DNA of 64,000 nucleotides, taken from Clostridia bacterium (GTDB lineage: Bacteria; Bacillota; Clostridia; Oscillospirales; CAG-272). Below are positions 7,853 to 20,227 of the stretch, in pieces. The position numbers and the translations under genes are program-made. The notes beneath the pieces are model-generated. The model worked only from the letters and a program-made list of their open reading frames with translations. It was not told the DNA's origin and made no database searches. Numbering within the stretch: the stretch's first letter is position 1; every line of letters starts with the position of its first letter. The stretch spans positions 22,842 through 86,841 of the forward strand of contig JAFYOX010000094.1 of the NCBI GenBank assembly GCA_017547755.1, written 5' to 3'.

Positions 7853-10063
7853 ATGAGCATATTCGAACAATATTCCCCGTTCATCCGGGAATTTATCTAT
7901 ACCCACGGCTGGGAATCCCTCTCTCCCGTGCAGGTTTCGGCGGCGGAGATCATCTTCGGCTCGGATCACAACATTCTGCTTCCCTCGCAGACCGCGTCGG
8001 GCAAAACGGAAGCGGCATTCTTCCCGATCCTCTCCGAATTCTACGACGATATGCCCGCTTCCATCGGAGCGATCTACATTGCACCGCTGAAATCCCTCAT
8101 CAACGACCAGTTCGGACGCATCTCCGAGCTCTGCGACGAAACGGGGATCCCCGTCTATCACTGGCACGGCGACGTCGCGCAGTCGCACAAGACGAAGGCT
8201 CTCAAGGATCCGCGCGGCATCCTCCAGATCACGCCGGAATCGCTCGAATGTATGCTGATGACCCGCTCGTCCGACCTCATCCGCCTCTTCGGCGACCTGC
8301 GCTACGTCGTCATTGACGAGATCCACACGCTCACCGGCTGTGACCGCGGGAACCAGATCATCTGTCAGCTCGCCAGACTGCGCGCAAAAACGGGAACCTC
8401 CCCGCGCCGGATCGGCCTGTCGGCAACGCTCGGCGATATGTCCCGCGCGGCACAGTGGCTCGGTGCCGGAAGCGGCCGCGACACGGTCATTCCGGAAATT
8501 CCTCCGGCAAAGATCCGCTGGCGTCTCGGGATGGAACACTTCTACATCAACGGACCCGACGTCGCCGATCTCCCCACACCGGAAGGAAACCGCCGGAACG
8601 AAGAGATCTCGATGGATCCCGGCTACGAATATATCTACGAATCCACGAAGGACAAAAAAGCCATCGTCTTCTCCAATTCCCGCGAGGAAACGGAATACAT
8701 CTGCGCGACCCTGCGTGAGATCGCGGAATACCGCCGCGAACCGGACGTATTCCTCATCCATCACGGCTTTCTCTCGGCAAGCATCCGCGAAGAAGCTGAA
8801 ATGAAGATGAAAAACGACGAAATGAAAGCCGTCGCCTGCGCTACGGTCACGCTCGAACTCGGGATCGACATCGGACGGCTCGAACGGGTCATCCAGCAGG
8901 GTTCGCCGAACACGGTGTCGTCGTTCCTCCAGCGTCTCGGACGAAGCGGACGGCGCGGCGATCCGCCGGAAATGATGATGGTCTTCCGCGAAGAGACTTC
9001 GCTTCCGAACACGCCGCTTCCCCAGCTCATCCCGTGGAATCTCCTGCAGGCGATCGCCATCGTGCAGCTGTACATCGAAGAACGCTTCATCGAACCGCCG
9101 TTCATCCGCAACTGCCCGTACAGCCTTCTCTTCCAGCAGACCATGTCCGTCGTCGCATCCAGCGGCGCGATCACGGCAAAGGAACTTGCCGCACGCATTC
9201 TTTCCCTGCCGCCGTTTGCTCATATCGAAGAACAGGATTACAAACTCCTTCTTCTGTCGATGATCAACAACGACTGGCTCGAAATGACGGACGAACGGGA
9301 ACTCATCGTGGGGCTGCGCGGCGAAAAACTGACCAATTCCTTCAAATTCTACGCCGTCTTCAAGGATTCCGAGGACTACACCGTCCGCTGTGAATCGGAT
9401 GAGATCGGCGTCATCACCACACCGCCGCCGGTCGGCGACCGTTTTGCGCTTGCCGGACGGGTCTGGGAAGTCGAAGAACTCGACCTGCCCCGACATCTGA
9501 TCTACGTCAAACGGGTCAGCGGCAAAATGGAGATCAGTTGGCCGGGCGACTACGGCGAGATCCACACACGCATCCTCGAACGGATGCTGCAGGTACTCCG
9601 GGAAGATACGGAATATCCGTATCTCAGGGAAGGCGCCCTGCAGCGTCTCCGCGTGGCACGCGCCGTTGCCCGCAATACCGGCATCACGACCAACTGCATC
9701 CTTCCGCTCGGCGGCTATACCTGGGTGCTCTTCCCGTGGCTCGGCACACGCAGCTTCCGCACGCTCCGCCGGTATCTCGTCCGCAACGCCGGACGCTTCA
9801 AGCTGACCGGCATGGAATTCGAAGGCTGCTACTATATGACATTCAAACTTGAAGGCGGCCGCGGCGACGAACTGATGCGCGAAATCATGCAGAAGATCGC
9901 GGAAGAAGGCATCGACCTCGATTCCCTCATCAGTCCGACCGAAGCCCCGGTCTTTGACAAATACGACGAATACATTCCGTCGGAACTGCTCCGCAAAGCC
10001 TACCGCGAGGACAAGCTCCGCGCGGACGAGATCATGGAAAGAGCCGTCGGAAATCTGCTGTAA
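7853..10063 (+). CDS. Lhr-like superfamily II DEAD/DEAH-box helicase
   Basis: 736 residues. Q-motif-like SPVQ, motif [10 protein letters not shown] (44-52), motif Ia [10 protein letters not shown], motif II DEIH (155-158), motif III SATLG (190-194), and motifs [13 protein letters not shown] and [10 protein letters not shown] (about 320-369) define an SF2 helicase close to the Lhr-type family. The unusual DEIH box is intact for catalysis. A C-terminal region of over 300 residues is of unknown role. ATG 7853 follows TTTGGAGATACT. It forms a cassette with the TerB protein and ATPase, and uvrA starts 25 bp downstream, so a role in remodelling or repairing damaged or foreign DNA is plausible. Confidence 0.85.
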   Translation: MSIFEQYSPFIREFIYTHGWESLSPVQVSAAEIIFGSDHNILLPSQTASGKTEAAFFPILSEFYDDMPASIGAIYIAPLKSLINDQFGRISELCDETGIPVYHWHGDVAQSHKTKALKDPRGILQITPESLECMLMTRSSDLIRLFGDLRYVVIDEIHTLTGCDRGNQIICQLARLRAKTGTSPRRIGLSATLGDMSRAAQWLGAGSGRDTVIPEIPPAKIRWRLGMEHFYINGPDVADLPTPEGNRRNEEISMDPGYEYIYESTKDKKAIVFSNSREETEYICATLREIAEYRREPDVFLIHHGFLSASIREEAEMKMKNDEMKAVACATVTLELGIDIGRLERVIQQGSPNTVSSFLQRLGRSGRRGDPPEMMMVFREETSLPNTPLPQLIPWNLLQAIAIVQLYIEERFIEPPFIRNCPYSLLFQQTMSVVASSGAITAKELAARILSLPPFAHIEEQDYKLLLLSMINNDWLEMTDERELIVGLRGEKLTNSFKFYAVFKDSEDYTVRCESDEIGVITTPPPVGDRFALAGRVWEVEELDLPRHLIYVKRVSGKMEISWPGDYGEIHTRILERMLQVLREDTEYPYLREGALQRLRVARAVARNTGITTNCILPLGGYTWVLFPWLGTRSFRTLRRYLVRNAGRFKLTGMEFEGCYYMTFKLEGGRGDELMREIMQKIAEEGIDLDSLISPTEAPVFDKYDEYIPSELLRKAYREDKLRADEIMERAVGNLL

Positions 10064-10088
10064 ATCCCCACACATCGGAGGTGAAACC

Positions 10089-12926
<2,838 letters not shown>

Positions 12927-12934
12927 GAACACCG

Positions 12935-12974
12935 GAAGCACACGCATCTCCCATGGAATGCGTGTGCTTTCTTA
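12935..12974 (+). terminator. Terminator after uvrA
   Basis: AAGCACACGCAT pairs with ATGCGTGTGCTT around CTCCCATGGA, followed by TCTT. It ends the TerB-ATPase-helicase-uvrA unit. Confidence 0.8.
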
Positions 12975-13013
12975 ACAAAGGATTAAATCCGTATTAAAAA
13001 TCCCTCCGCCCCA

Positions 13014-13042
13014 TTGATAATCCCCCGTTTCCATGGTAGAAT
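13014..13042 (+). promoter_or_regulatory. Promoter of the 555-residue membrane protein gene
   Basis: TTGATA (13014-13019) and TAGAAT (13037-13042) are 17 bp apart, each one base off consensus. Confidence 0.7.
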
Positions 13043-13087
13043 ATTTCTGCAACCAAGTATATTTTCTACGAAAGGCAGACTCCGTCC

Positions 13088-14755
13088 ATGAAAAAATCCA
13101 CCCGTGCCGCCGCGATTCTGGCGTATCTCATCGCCGCAGTCCTGTTCGTCGGCATCGTTTACTACGTCACTCTGCCGCCGGTTTCGATCTATTCCGGCGC
13201 GTTCTGGACCTTCTTCTTCTTTGTCGACGCCGTGATCTTCGTCTCCTTCCTCGTCGTCGGCACACTTTCCGGCAAGCTGTTCGGGACGTTCATGCGCCTG
13301 CCGTCCGGTCACATCGACATCCAGTCGGGCGTGCTGAAACGGATGGGCTTCGTGAAAGTCCAGGTCGTCCTCACCCTGCTCGTTATCGCATTCCTCTTCC
13401 TCGGTTCGCTCGTCTCCTCGGAAATGTTCCGCGCGAAAACCTACAGCTCGCTGATCACCGTGGAAAACGGGGATTTTGCGGCGGACATCGCCGAAACCGA
13501 ATACGTCTCCGACATTGCGCTGATGGACTCCGGCTCCGCACGCATCCTCGGCGCACGTACGCTCGGTACCCTCTCCGACCTCGTTTCGCAGTATAACGTC
13601 GCATCGGCGTATACCCAGATCGCGGTGATGGAAGACGACGGCACCGCCGCTCCCTACAAGGTCGCACCGCTGGAATACGCTTCTTTCTTCAAATGGCTGA
13701 CCAACAGCAAGTCCGGGATCCCCGGTTATGTCAAGGTCGACCCCGTCCGCTTTGACGCGGAATTCGTCCGTCTGCAGGGCGATTATATCAAATATTCCGA
13801 CTCCGCCTACTTCGGCAAGGACCTGATGCGCGCGCTCCGGTTCGCATATCCGACCGCGATCTTCGGCTCCGTTTACTTCGAAGTGGACGACGAAGGGCAT
13901 CCCTACTGGATCGCCTCCGTCATGAAACCGAACGCCGGTCTGTTCGGCGCGTATGACGTCGAATCCGTCGTGACTCTCGACGCCTGCACCGGCGAAACCG
14001 CGCAGTATCTTCCCGCCGAATCCCCCGAATGGATCGACATCGTTTACTCCGGCAATCTCATCTGCCAGAAATACGACTGGCACGGCATGCTCCGCGGCGG
14101 CTATATCAACTCCGCGTTTGCCCAGACCGACTGCGTTGTGACCACCGACGACTTCGGCTACAAGATCATCGGCAACGACGTCTACATCTTCACCGGCGTA
14201 ACGTCCACCTCCAACGACGAAGCGAACATCGGCTTCATCCTCGTAAACTCCCGCACCGGCGCGTACAAATACTACACCGTTCCGGGTGCCGAAGAATACA
14301 GCGCGATGTCCGCCGCCGAAGGTTCCGTCCAGCAGTACCGTTATCAGGCATCCTTCCCGACCCTCATCAACGTCGGCGGCGAAGCGACCTATATCATGGT
14401 CCTCAAGGACGCGTCCGGCATCGTCAAGATGTACTCGATGGTCAACGTCCGCAATTACAACATCGTTGTGACCAGCGACACGCAGGAAGACGTTTTCCAG
14501 AAATACAAGGCGGCGCTCTCCCAGAGTACGGGAAATCTCTCGCCCGATCTGCTCACGGAAGCCTCCGTTCCCGTGGATGAGATCCTCTATATCACGCAGA
14601 GCGGCGAAACCACCGTCTATATCAAATCCGAAGGCAATGTCTACCGCCTGCCCTTCAACGAAAACATCCTCTTCGTGAATGAAGGCGACACGATCAGAGT
14701 ATGGTACGCATCCGTCACGGACGGCGTTATTCCCGTCGTGAAATTCGAACGGTGA
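13088..14755 (+). CDS. Membrane protein with large C-terminal domain, unknown function
   Basis: 555 residues. Three hydrophobic segments occupy about 8-30, 35-60 and 90-112, followed by a mostly polar domain of about 440 residues rich in Tyr and beta-type stretches (GDYIKYSDSAYFGKDL, GYKIIGNDVYIFTGV, TLINVGGEATYIMVLKD). No motif I recognise. The topology suggests a membrane-anchored domain, probably outside. It has its own promoter and is separated from uvrA by a terminator, so it is a single-gene unit. The weak ribosome site AAAGGCA lies about 12 nt before ATG 13088. Confidence 0.8.
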   Translation: MKKSTRAAAILAYLIAAVLFVGIVYYVTLPPVSIYSGAFWTFFFFVDAVIFVSFLVVGTLSGKLFGTFMRLPSGHIDIQSGVLKRMGFVKVQVVLTLLVIAFLFLGSLVSSEMFRAKTYSSLITVENGDFAADIAETEYVSDIALMDSGSARILGARTLGTLSDLVSQYNVASAYTQIAVMEDDGTAAPYKVAPLEYASFFKWLTNSKSGIPGYVKVDPVRFDAEFVRLQGDYIKYSDSAYFGKDLMRALRFAYPTAIFGSVYFEVDDEGHPYWIASVMKPNAGLFGAYDVESVVTLDACTGETAQYLPAESPEWIDIVYSGNLICQKYDWHGMLRGGYINSAFAQTDCVVTTDDFGYKIIGNDVYIFTGVTSTSNDEANIGFILVNSRTGAYKYYTVPGAEEYSAMSAAEGSVQQYRYQASFPTLINVGGEATYIMVLKDASGIVKMYSMVNVRNYNIVVTSDTQEDVFQKYKAALSQSTGNLSPDLLTEASVPVDEILYITQSGETTVYIKSEGNVYRLPFNENILFVNEGDTIRVWYASVTDGVIPVVKFER

Positions 14756-14835
14756 TAAATATCGACAAAATTAGTTTTGATGGCTGATTTGTGAATTTTG
14801 TGAGTAAATTTTATGAATCAAACTACCATCAGCCC

Positions 14836-14864
14836 TTGACAAACGACAAAAACTATGCTACAAT
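14836..14864 (+). promoter_or_regulatory. Promoter of the small membrane protein gene
   Basis: TTGACA (14836-14841), 17-bp spacer, TACAAT (14859-14864). The only open frame before the next terminator is the 35-codon gene. Confidence 0.8.
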
Positions 14865-14899
14865 AAGTACGCAACTCAAGAACAACGGAGAAACAGAAA

Positions 14900-15007
14900 A
14901 TGGAAGAAATCCTGCTTGCCCCGGCTACGTTCGACATTGCCGTACTTATTGTAGTGCTTGTCATCGTGACCGGCGTCCTGACCCTCCTCGCGAAATACAA
15001 ACGCTGA
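14900..15007 (+). CDS. 35-residue single-pass membrane protein
   Basis: A short frame starting ATG-GAA-GAA encodes 35 residues: an acidic N-terminus, a hydrophobic run (FDIAVLIVVLVIVTG) and a basic tail ending KYKR. The upstream CGGAGAA lies about 9 nt before the ATG. The gene has a near-perfect promoter and an intrinsic terminator 4 nt after the stop, so it is a dedicated transcript. By the positive-inside rule the basic C-terminus would be cytoplasmic. Function is unknown; it could be a regulator of a membrane complex or a type-I-toxin-like peptide. It is missed by length-filtered gene finders. Confidence 0.7.
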   Translation: MEEILLAPATFDIAVLIVVLVIVTGVLTLLAKYKR

Positions 15008-15042
15008 AAAACCGCACGGAAGCGATCCGTACGGTTTTTTTG
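15008..15042 (+). terminator. Terminator of the small membrane protein gene
   Basis: ACCGCACGGA (15011-15020) pairs, with one mismatch, with TCCGTACGGT (15026-15035) and runs into seven T's. Confidence 0.85.
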
Positions 15043-15055
15043 TTTTATATACGTT

Positions 15056-16060
15056 TTATTTTTCCAGCCGGCATCCCTGCCATGTTCCCCTGCGGTAGAG
15101 TTCCTTGTCGATCTCGTTGGCAACCTCCGTCTTGCGGCGGCTCCACTGCGGCGCGAGCAGATCCTCCGCCATGCCGTCGCCCGTGACACGTCCGATGATC
15201 GTGTCGCCGGGAAGCATCTCCAGCTGATCGCACGTCACCGCCACGTATTCCTCGCGGGTCATCGGCTCGTACTGCCCGCTCTGGTACAGCGCCGCCAGCT
15301 CCGTTTCGCTGAGAACGTGCGCGAGATGGATCTTCACCATATCCGGATGCAGGGCGGCGACATCCCGTGCCGTCTGCCGCATCGTATCCACCGTTTCCCC
15401 CGGAAGCCCGTTGATCAGGTGAACCCCGATCGTGAACCGGCGGAACGGGGGATATTTTTCGTTTTCCGGACGGTCAGGAAATTCCGCGTTGATCCCGTCC
15501 GCGATCTTCTTCAGCCGGGTATAGCCGTCCACGAATTCCGCGTATGTATGACAGCGGTTAATGCGTTCCGCCGTCCCGTCGTCCGTCGTCTGCAGACCGA
15601 GTTCCACCATCACCGGGATCTTTCGCGCCGTATCCGCAAGGATCTCCAGAATTTCGTCGGACAGGCAGTCCGCACGGGTCGCGATATCGAGCATGACCGC
15701 GCCTTCCATCGCTGCCGCACGGTCATAGAATCCACGCAGGACCGCCGGATCGCCGTACGTGTTCGTGTTCGACTGCAGATACGGGATGAATCCGACCGGC
15801 GTCCATTTCCGGCAGGCGGTCTCCACGCCGGTACGCCACTGCTCGTCCATCGTATCGCCGACCGCGCTCCTGCTGCCGGATTTGCAGTAGATGCATCCGC
15901 CGTGTCCGCGCGAACCGTCGAGGTTCGGGCAGGTGCATCCGATGTCCAGCGAAACCTTCGCCGTTTTTCCGCCGAAGCGTGCCTTCATGTACCAGTCGTA
16001 TGTCATATACCGCTTGTTGGAATCGCTGTAAAGATAGGGATTTGTGTCTTTCTGTGCCAT
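15056..16060 (-). CDS. Radical SAM protein, YhcC/TIGR01212 family
   Basis: 334 residues from ATG 16060, which follows AAAAGGACGGTATCCC; the frame extends further upstream without a better site. The iron-sulfur motif reads CTCPNLDGSRGHGGCIYC near residue 45, the YhcC-type spacing. It is followed by TYGDP, MLDIATRADCL, VELGLQT and IGVHLINGLPGE, typical of the family. These proteins are Elp3-like radical SAM enzymes of unsettled function, possibly in RNA modification. It converges with the small membrane protein gene. Confidence 0.88.
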   Translation of the reverse strand: MAQKDTNPYLYSDSNKRYMTYDWYMKARFGGKTAKVSLDIGCTCPNLDGSRGHGGCIYCKSGSRSAVGDTMDEQWRTGVETACRKWTPVGFIPYLQSNTNTYGDPAVLRGFYDRAAAMEGAVMLDIATRADCLSDEILEILADTARKIPVMVELGLQTTDDGTAERINRCHTYAEFVDGYTRLKKIADGINAEFPDRPENEKYPPFRRFTIGVHLINGLPGETVDTMRQTARDVAALHPDMVKIHLAHVLSETELAALYQSGQYEPMTREEYVAVTCDQLEMLPGDTIIGRVTGDGMAEDLLAPQWSRRKTEVANEIDKELYRRGTWQGCRLEK

Positions 16061-16161
16061 GGGATACCGTCCTTTTCCGTTGAATTTTCCGTTATTCATA
16101 TTATACATCAAAAATTATGAAAATAATATAATAACGAATTTGAAATTTTTGCGAATAGATA

Positions 16162-16190
16162 TTGTTTTTTTCTGCAAAATATCATATAAT
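16162..16190 (+). promoter_or_regulatory. Promoter of the suf operon
   Basis: TTGTTT (16162-16167) and TATAAT (16185-16190) with a 17-bp spacer. The leader of about 150 nt to the sufC ATG is AT-rich; I see no known riboswitch or IscR-type site in it. Confidence 0.6.
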
Positions 16191-16351
16191 ATACAAGTAT
16201 GAAAGAATATTCTGCAAGTTCAAAAATCCATACTTTCATTTCTCAGCACAAATCCCATATAAATCCGCATTTTTTGAATAATGACGTTCTCAAAAATGCA
16301 AAAATATAGAATCATAACTGCAGGATTCCCTGCGAAAGAGAGTCAGAAATT

Positions 16352-17089
16352 ATGCTGCGACTGCAAAATGTCACCTTTACCGTTCCCCAGAACGAAAAAG
16401 GCGGTAAAAATACAATCCTCGACGACGTGACCCTCGATATCGAAGACGGCAGCTACGTTGTCGTGACCGGTCCGAACGGCGGCGGCAAGACCACCCTTGC
16501 CAAAGTGATCATGGGTCTGGTAAAGCCGGATTCCGGCCGCATCTTCCTTGACGGCATGGACATTTCCTCCCTCGACGTGACCGCCCGCTCCGAAGCCGGC
16601 ATTTCCTACGGCTTCCAGCAGCCCCCGCGCTTCAAGGGCATCACCGTCCGCGATCTTCTTTCCATTGCGGCAAAGCGCAAGCTGAAGAAGGAAGACGCCT
16701 GCCACCTTCTCACCAAGGTCGGCCTGTGTGCCACCGAATACATCAACCGCGAAGTGGATACTTCCCTCTCCGGCGGTGAAGTAAAGCGTATCGAGATCGC
16801 AACCGTTCTCGCACGTGCGGAAACCTCCAAAGTTCTCATTTTTGACGAACCCGAAGCCGGCATCGACCTCTGGAGCTTCCATCGTCTCACCAAGACGTTC
16901 CGTGAACTCCACGAAGAATCGAACTGCACCATCATCATCATTTCCCATCAGGAACGCATCATCAGCCAGGCGGACGAAGTCCTTCTCATTGCCGACGGCA
17001 AGCTCAGCCTCCGCGGCAAGCCGGAAGACATTCTCCCGTCGATCGATGATGTGGAAGAAAAGCCCTGCATGGTCGAAATGGACAAGTAA
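16352..17089 (+). CDS. sufC: Fe-S assembly ATPase SufC
   Basis: 245 residues. Walker A TGPNGGGKTT (35-44 region), Q-loop FQQPPRFKG, signature TSLSGGEVKRIEI, Walker B VLIFDEPEAGID and switch His IIISHQE are all intact. SufC hydrolyses ATP to drive SufB-type scaffolds that build iron-sulfur clusters in the cytosol. It is followed 15 bp later by a single short SufB/SufD homologue and no sufS, sufU or sufD, the arrangement of the minimal SMS-type (SmsC-SmsB) system of anaerobes. The start codon is preceded by AAAGAGAGTCAG. Confidence 0.92.
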   Translation: MLRLQNVTFTVPQNEKGGKNTILDDVTLDIEDGSYVVVTGPNGGGKTTLAKVIMGLVKPDSGRIFLDGMDISSLDVTARSEAGISYGFQQPPRFKGITVRDLLSIAAKRKLKKEDACHLLTKVGLCATEYINREVDTSLSGGEVKRIEIATVLARAETSKVLIFDEPEAGIDLWSFHRLTKTFRELHEESNCTIIIISHQERIISQADEVLLIADGKLSLRGKPEDILPSIDDVEEKPCMVEMDK

Positions 17090-17104
17090 GAAAGGAGCAT
17101 CCGC

Positions 17105-18022
17105 ATGAATCAGGACATCCGCCGCGGTCTGCTTGAAAAGATCGCTGATCTGCACGATGTTCCCGCCGGCGCGTATAATATCCGTGAGAACGGCGAAAGC
17201 GTCCGTCAGAACACCGAAGAAATCACCATTGAAACCAAGACCGACAAGCCCGGCATCAACATCATCGTCAAGTCCGGCACGAAAAACAGAAGCGTGCACA
17301 TCCCCGTTCTCATCACGAAGACCGGTCTGACCGAAATGGTCTACAACGACTTCATCATCGGCGATGACTGCGACGTGCTGATCGTTGCGGGCTGCGGCAT
17401 CCACAATACCGGCGACGAAGCCAGCGCACACGACGGCGTACACAGCTTCGAGATCGGCAAGAACTCCCACGTCCGCTATATTGAAAAGCACTACGGCGAA
17501 GGCAACGGCTCCGGCGAACGCATCATGAATCCCGAAATGACCGCACACCTCGCGGAAGGCGCATCCATGGAAATCGAATCCGTCCAGATCGGCGGCATCG
17601 ACTCCACCAACCGCAAGACCGTCATCACCGCCGAAGAAAAGTGCGAAGTCCTTCTTTCCGAACGTCTCATGACCGACGGACATCAGGACGTTGTCAGCGA
17701 CACCGAGATCATTCTCAACGGTGCGGATTCCAAGGCACGCATCAACAGCCGCTCCGTCGCAAAGGGAAACTCCACCCAGCTCTTCTACCCGAAGCTCACC
17801 GGCAACGCGGACTGCTTCGGTCATGTACAGTGCGACTCCATCATCATGGACGACGCAAAGATCCGCTCCATCCCCGAGATCTGCGCAAACTGCGTAGATG
17901 CGAGACTGGTTCACGAAGCGGCGATCGGCAAGATCGCGGGTGACCAGATCCTCAAGCTCATGACCCTCGGACTCACCGCCGAAGAAGCGGAAGAAAAGAT
18001 CCTGAACGGTCTGCTGAAATAA
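17105..18022 (+). CDS. Short SufB/SufD-family Fe-S scaffold (SmsB-like)
   Basis: 305 residues, far shorter than SufB (about 465) because the N-terminal extension is absent. It keeps the beta-helix core and the C-terminal motif ICANCVDARLVHEAAIGKIAGDQ, with the conserved Cys and the His-Glu pair used for cluster assembly and SufC contact. It probably forms a dimeric scaffold with SufC. ATG 17105 follows AAGGAGCATCCGC; the two genes are clearly one operon. Confidence 0.9.
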   Translation: MNQDIRRGLLEKIADLHDVPAGAYNIRENGESVRQNTEEITIETKTDKPGINIIVKSGTKNRSVHIPVLITKTGLTEMVYNDFIIGDDCDVLIVAGCGIHNTGDEASAHDGVHSFEIGKNSHVRYIEKHYGEGNGSGERIMNPEMTAHLAEGASMEIESVQIGGIDSTNRKTVITAEEKCEVLLSERLMTDGHQDVVSDTEIILNGADSKARINSRSVAKGNSTQLFYPKLTGNADCFGHVQCDSIIMDDAKIRSIPEICANCVDARLVHEAAIGKIAGDQILKLMTLGLTAEEAEEKILNGLLK

Positions 18023-18073
18023 AAATCTCTTCACACGTTAAATTTCTATCCATAGACTCAGAGGTATACTGCA

Positions 18074-19363
18074 ATGAATGTAAAAGCTTTTTCCGCTATG
18101 ACGCAGGATGAACTCCAGAACGTCTACGCACGCGAACAGGCAAAACTTGACAAATGGTCCGAACGGAACCTTACTCTCGACCTCACCCGAGGCAAGCCGA
18201 ACCAGGCACAGCTTGACCTTTCCTCCGAAATGCTGTCCATCATCAGCGACCGCGGGGACTGTTTCAGCGCAAGCGGTCTCGACTGCCGCAACTACGGGAT
18301 CCTCGACGGTCTGCCGGAAACGAAAAAGCTTTTCAGCGATCTTCTTGACATCCCGGCAGAACAGATCCTCGTCCTCGGCAACTCTTCTCTGAACGTTATG
18401 TACGATACCCTCGTACGTGCAATGCTCTTCGGCGTTGCCGGCGGTTACGAACCGTGGTCCCGTCAGGGCCGTATCAAGTTCATCTGCCCGTCTCCCGGAT
18501 ATGACCGTCACTTCACGATGTGCCGCACGCTCGGTATCGAAATGATCCCGGTCAAGATGAACGCAGACGGTCCCGACATGGACGAAGTCTACAACATCGC
18601 CTGCTCCGACCCGTCCGTCAAGGGGATCTGGTGCGTTCCGAAGTTTGCAAACCCGGAAGGCGTGACCTACTCCGACGAAGTCGTTGACCTGATCGCGGCA
18701 ATGAAGCCCGCAGCTCCCGACTTCCGTATTTTCTGGGACAACGCATACGCGGTTCACGAAATCTACGACGAAGAAGTTCCGCTGGCAAACATCTTCAAGC
18801 TGGCAAAGGAATACGGCACCGAAGACAACATCTTCTACTTCGCATCCACTTCGAAGATCACCTTCCCGGGTTCCGGTCTTGCGATCATGGCGGCATCCGA
18901 AAAGAACCTCGAGCAGATCCGTCCGATCATCGCAACCCAGACCATCGGCTACGACAAGATCAACCAGATGCGTCACGTAAAGTTCTTCAAGGATGCAGAC
19001 GGTCTCCGTGCACACATGAGACACCACGCAGCGATCCTCCGTCCGAAGTTCGAACTCGTTGAAAACCTGTTCGAAAGCGAACTCGGCGGTCTGGACATCG
19101 CACACTGGACGAACCCCAAGGGCGGCTACTTCATCAGCCTGTACGTTCCGGACGGATGCGCACGCCGCGTTTATCAGCTCGCACGTTCCGTCGGCGTAAC
19201 CCTCACCACCGCAGGTTCCACCTTCCCCTACGGCCGTGACCCGCACAACAACAACCTCCGCATTGCCCCCACCTTCCCCGAAAACGACGAACTCAAACTC
19301 GCCATCGAAATCCTCTGCTCCTGCATCCGTCTCGCAGCCGCAGAGAAGATGCTGAAGGCATGA
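18074..19363 (+). CDS. PLP-dependent aminotransferase, aspartate aminotransferase (PF12897 type)
   Basis: 429 residues with the layout of the MocR-like aspartate aminotransferase family: LTLDLTRGKPNQAQLDLS at the N-terminus, NSSLNVMYDT, CPSPGYDRHF, CVPKFANPEG, FWDNAYAVHEI, and the PLP-lysine motif FASTSKITFPGSG. It transfers amino groups between aspartate or a related acid and 2-oxoglutarate. ATG 18074 has AGAGGTATACTGCA before it. It lies 51 bp after the Suf scaffold, possibly cotranscribed. A hairpin element follows its stop. Confidence 0.9.
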   Translation: MNVKAFSAMTQDELQNVYAREQAKLDKWSERNLTLDLTRGKPNQAQLDLSSEMLSIISDRGDCFSASGLDCRNYGILDGLPETKKLFSDLLDIPAEQILVLGNSSLNVMYDTLVRAMLFGVAGGYEPWSRQGRIKFICPSPGYDRHFTMCRTLGIEMIPVKMNADGPDMDEVYNIACSDPSVKGIWCVPKFANPEGVTYSDEVVDLIAAMKPAAPDFRIFWDNAYAVHEIYDEEVPLANIFKLAKEYGTEDNIFYFASTSKITFPGSGLAIMAASEKNLEQIRPIIATQTIGYDKINQMRHVKFFKDADGLRAHMRHHAAILRPKFELVENLFESELGGLDIAHWTNPKGGYFISLYVPDGCARRVYQLARSVGVTLTTAGSTFPYGRDPHNNNLRIAPTFPENDELKLAIEILCSCIRLAAAEKMLKA

Positions 19364-19369
19364 TTTTTC

Positions 19370-19460
19370 GCGGGGAAAAACTTTTTGGAAAAAGTTTTTC
19401 CCCGCACCCCTTTTCAAAAACTTCTATACCGAGATATGATACGATGGATTGTGCAGATTT
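19370..19460 (+). repeat. Gene-end hairpin element, copy 1
   Basis: GCGGGGAAAAACTTTTT pairs with AAAGTTTTTCCCCGC (19370-19405), then CACCCCTTTTCAAAAACTT, and the trailing motif GTGCAGATTT at 19451-19460. The hairpin serves as the terminator of the aminotransferase gene. Same family as the elements near 20.2, 26.2, 26.4, 28.6, 34.1, 41.6, 45.1 and 49.5 kb. Confidence 0.75.
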
Positions 19461-19480
19461 GTCGTATTTTTGTTTTTATT

Positions 19481-20092
19481 ATGCTGACAAAATTCAGAAA
19501 ACTCTTTGAGTTTGTGACGGTTGGGTCATGTCTGCGGATACTCGCCGGGTGTCTGATCCTGACGTTCGGGGTATACAACATTCATTCCCTGTCCGGCGTG
19601 ACGGAAGGCGGTATTCTTGGATTGATGCTCCTTCTCGACAATTTATTCGGACTTTCCCCGGCGTGGACGAGCCTGATCCTGAACGCGCTGTGCTACTTTC
19701 TCGGATGGCGGACGCTGGGGAAGAAATTTCTCGTGAATTCCGCAATTTCCGCGCTCGCATATTCGATTTTTTACGCAGTCCTCGAATGTTTCCCGCCGGT
19801 TTACCCGCAGATCGCGGAACATCCGCTTGCCGCCTCGATCCTCGGCGCAGTCTTCGTCGGCGTAGGTGTCGGGATCTGCGTCCGGGAAGAAAGCGCGCCG
19901 TCCGGCGACGATGCACTGGCACTCAGCCTGTCGAAGCTCACGGGTGCGGGAATCCAGTGGGTCTACCTCATCAGTGACCTCTCCGTCCTCACGCTGTCCC
20001 TGACGTATATCCCGCTCACGCGGATCCTGTATTCCCTGCTGACCGTCGTCCTGTCGGGACAGATCATCGGCCGGATACAGAAAATCAAATAA
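19481..20092 (+). CDS. YitT-family (DUF161) membrane protein
   Basis: About 203 residues from ATG 19481, with five or six hydrophobic segments and family features LILTFGVYNIHSLSGVTEGGI, LGWRTLGKKFL and an ending TRILYSLLTVVLSGQII. YitT-type proteins are Firmicute integral membrane proteins of unknown transport role. No ribosome site is evident; the frame is open to 19385, but this upstream part is the repeat element, so I start after it. Confidence 0.7.
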   Translation: MLTKFRKLFEFVTVGSCLRILAGCLILTFGVYNIHSLSGVTEGGILGLMLLLDNLFGLSPAWTSLILNALCYFLGWRTLGKKFLVNSAISALAYSIFYAVLECFPPVYPQIAEHPLAASILGAVFVGVGVGICVREESAPSGDDALALSLSKLTGAGIQWVYLISDLSVLTLSLTYIPLTRILYSLLTVVLSGQIIGRIQKIK

Positions 20093-20101
20093 TTTCCCAT
20101 C

Positions 20102-20136
20102 AAAAAAGGCTTCCTCAATCACAAGGAAGCCTTTTC
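20102..20136 (+). terminator. Terminator after the YitT gene
   Basis: AAAAAAGGCTTCCT pairs with AGGAAGCCTTTT around TCAATCACA, followed by a T-rich stretch. Confidence 0.8.
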
Positions 20137-20154
20137 CTATTCCCTTTCCCGGTC

Positions 20155-20212
20155 CAAAAAGGTTTTGGGGAGGGGTTCGGGGAGTACCTTTTCCTTAAAA
20201 AGGTACTCCCCG
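20155..20212 (-). repeat. Gene-end hairpin element, copy 2 (minus orientation)
   Basis: CGGGGAGTACCTTTT (20178-20192) pairs with AAAAGGTACTCCCCG (20198-20212). Read on the minus strand it is followed by GAACCCCTCCCCAAAACCTTTTTGG, the usual trailing segment. It sits just after the stop of the first M42 gene and should terminate that operon. Confidence 0.7.
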
Positions 20213-20227
20213 ATAAACTCTATTCCA

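Noticed and set aside
14780-14834. GGCTGAT/ATCAGCC inverted repeat before the small membrane protein gene
   Set aside because: Only 7 bp with a long loop; likely chance in AT-rich DNA.
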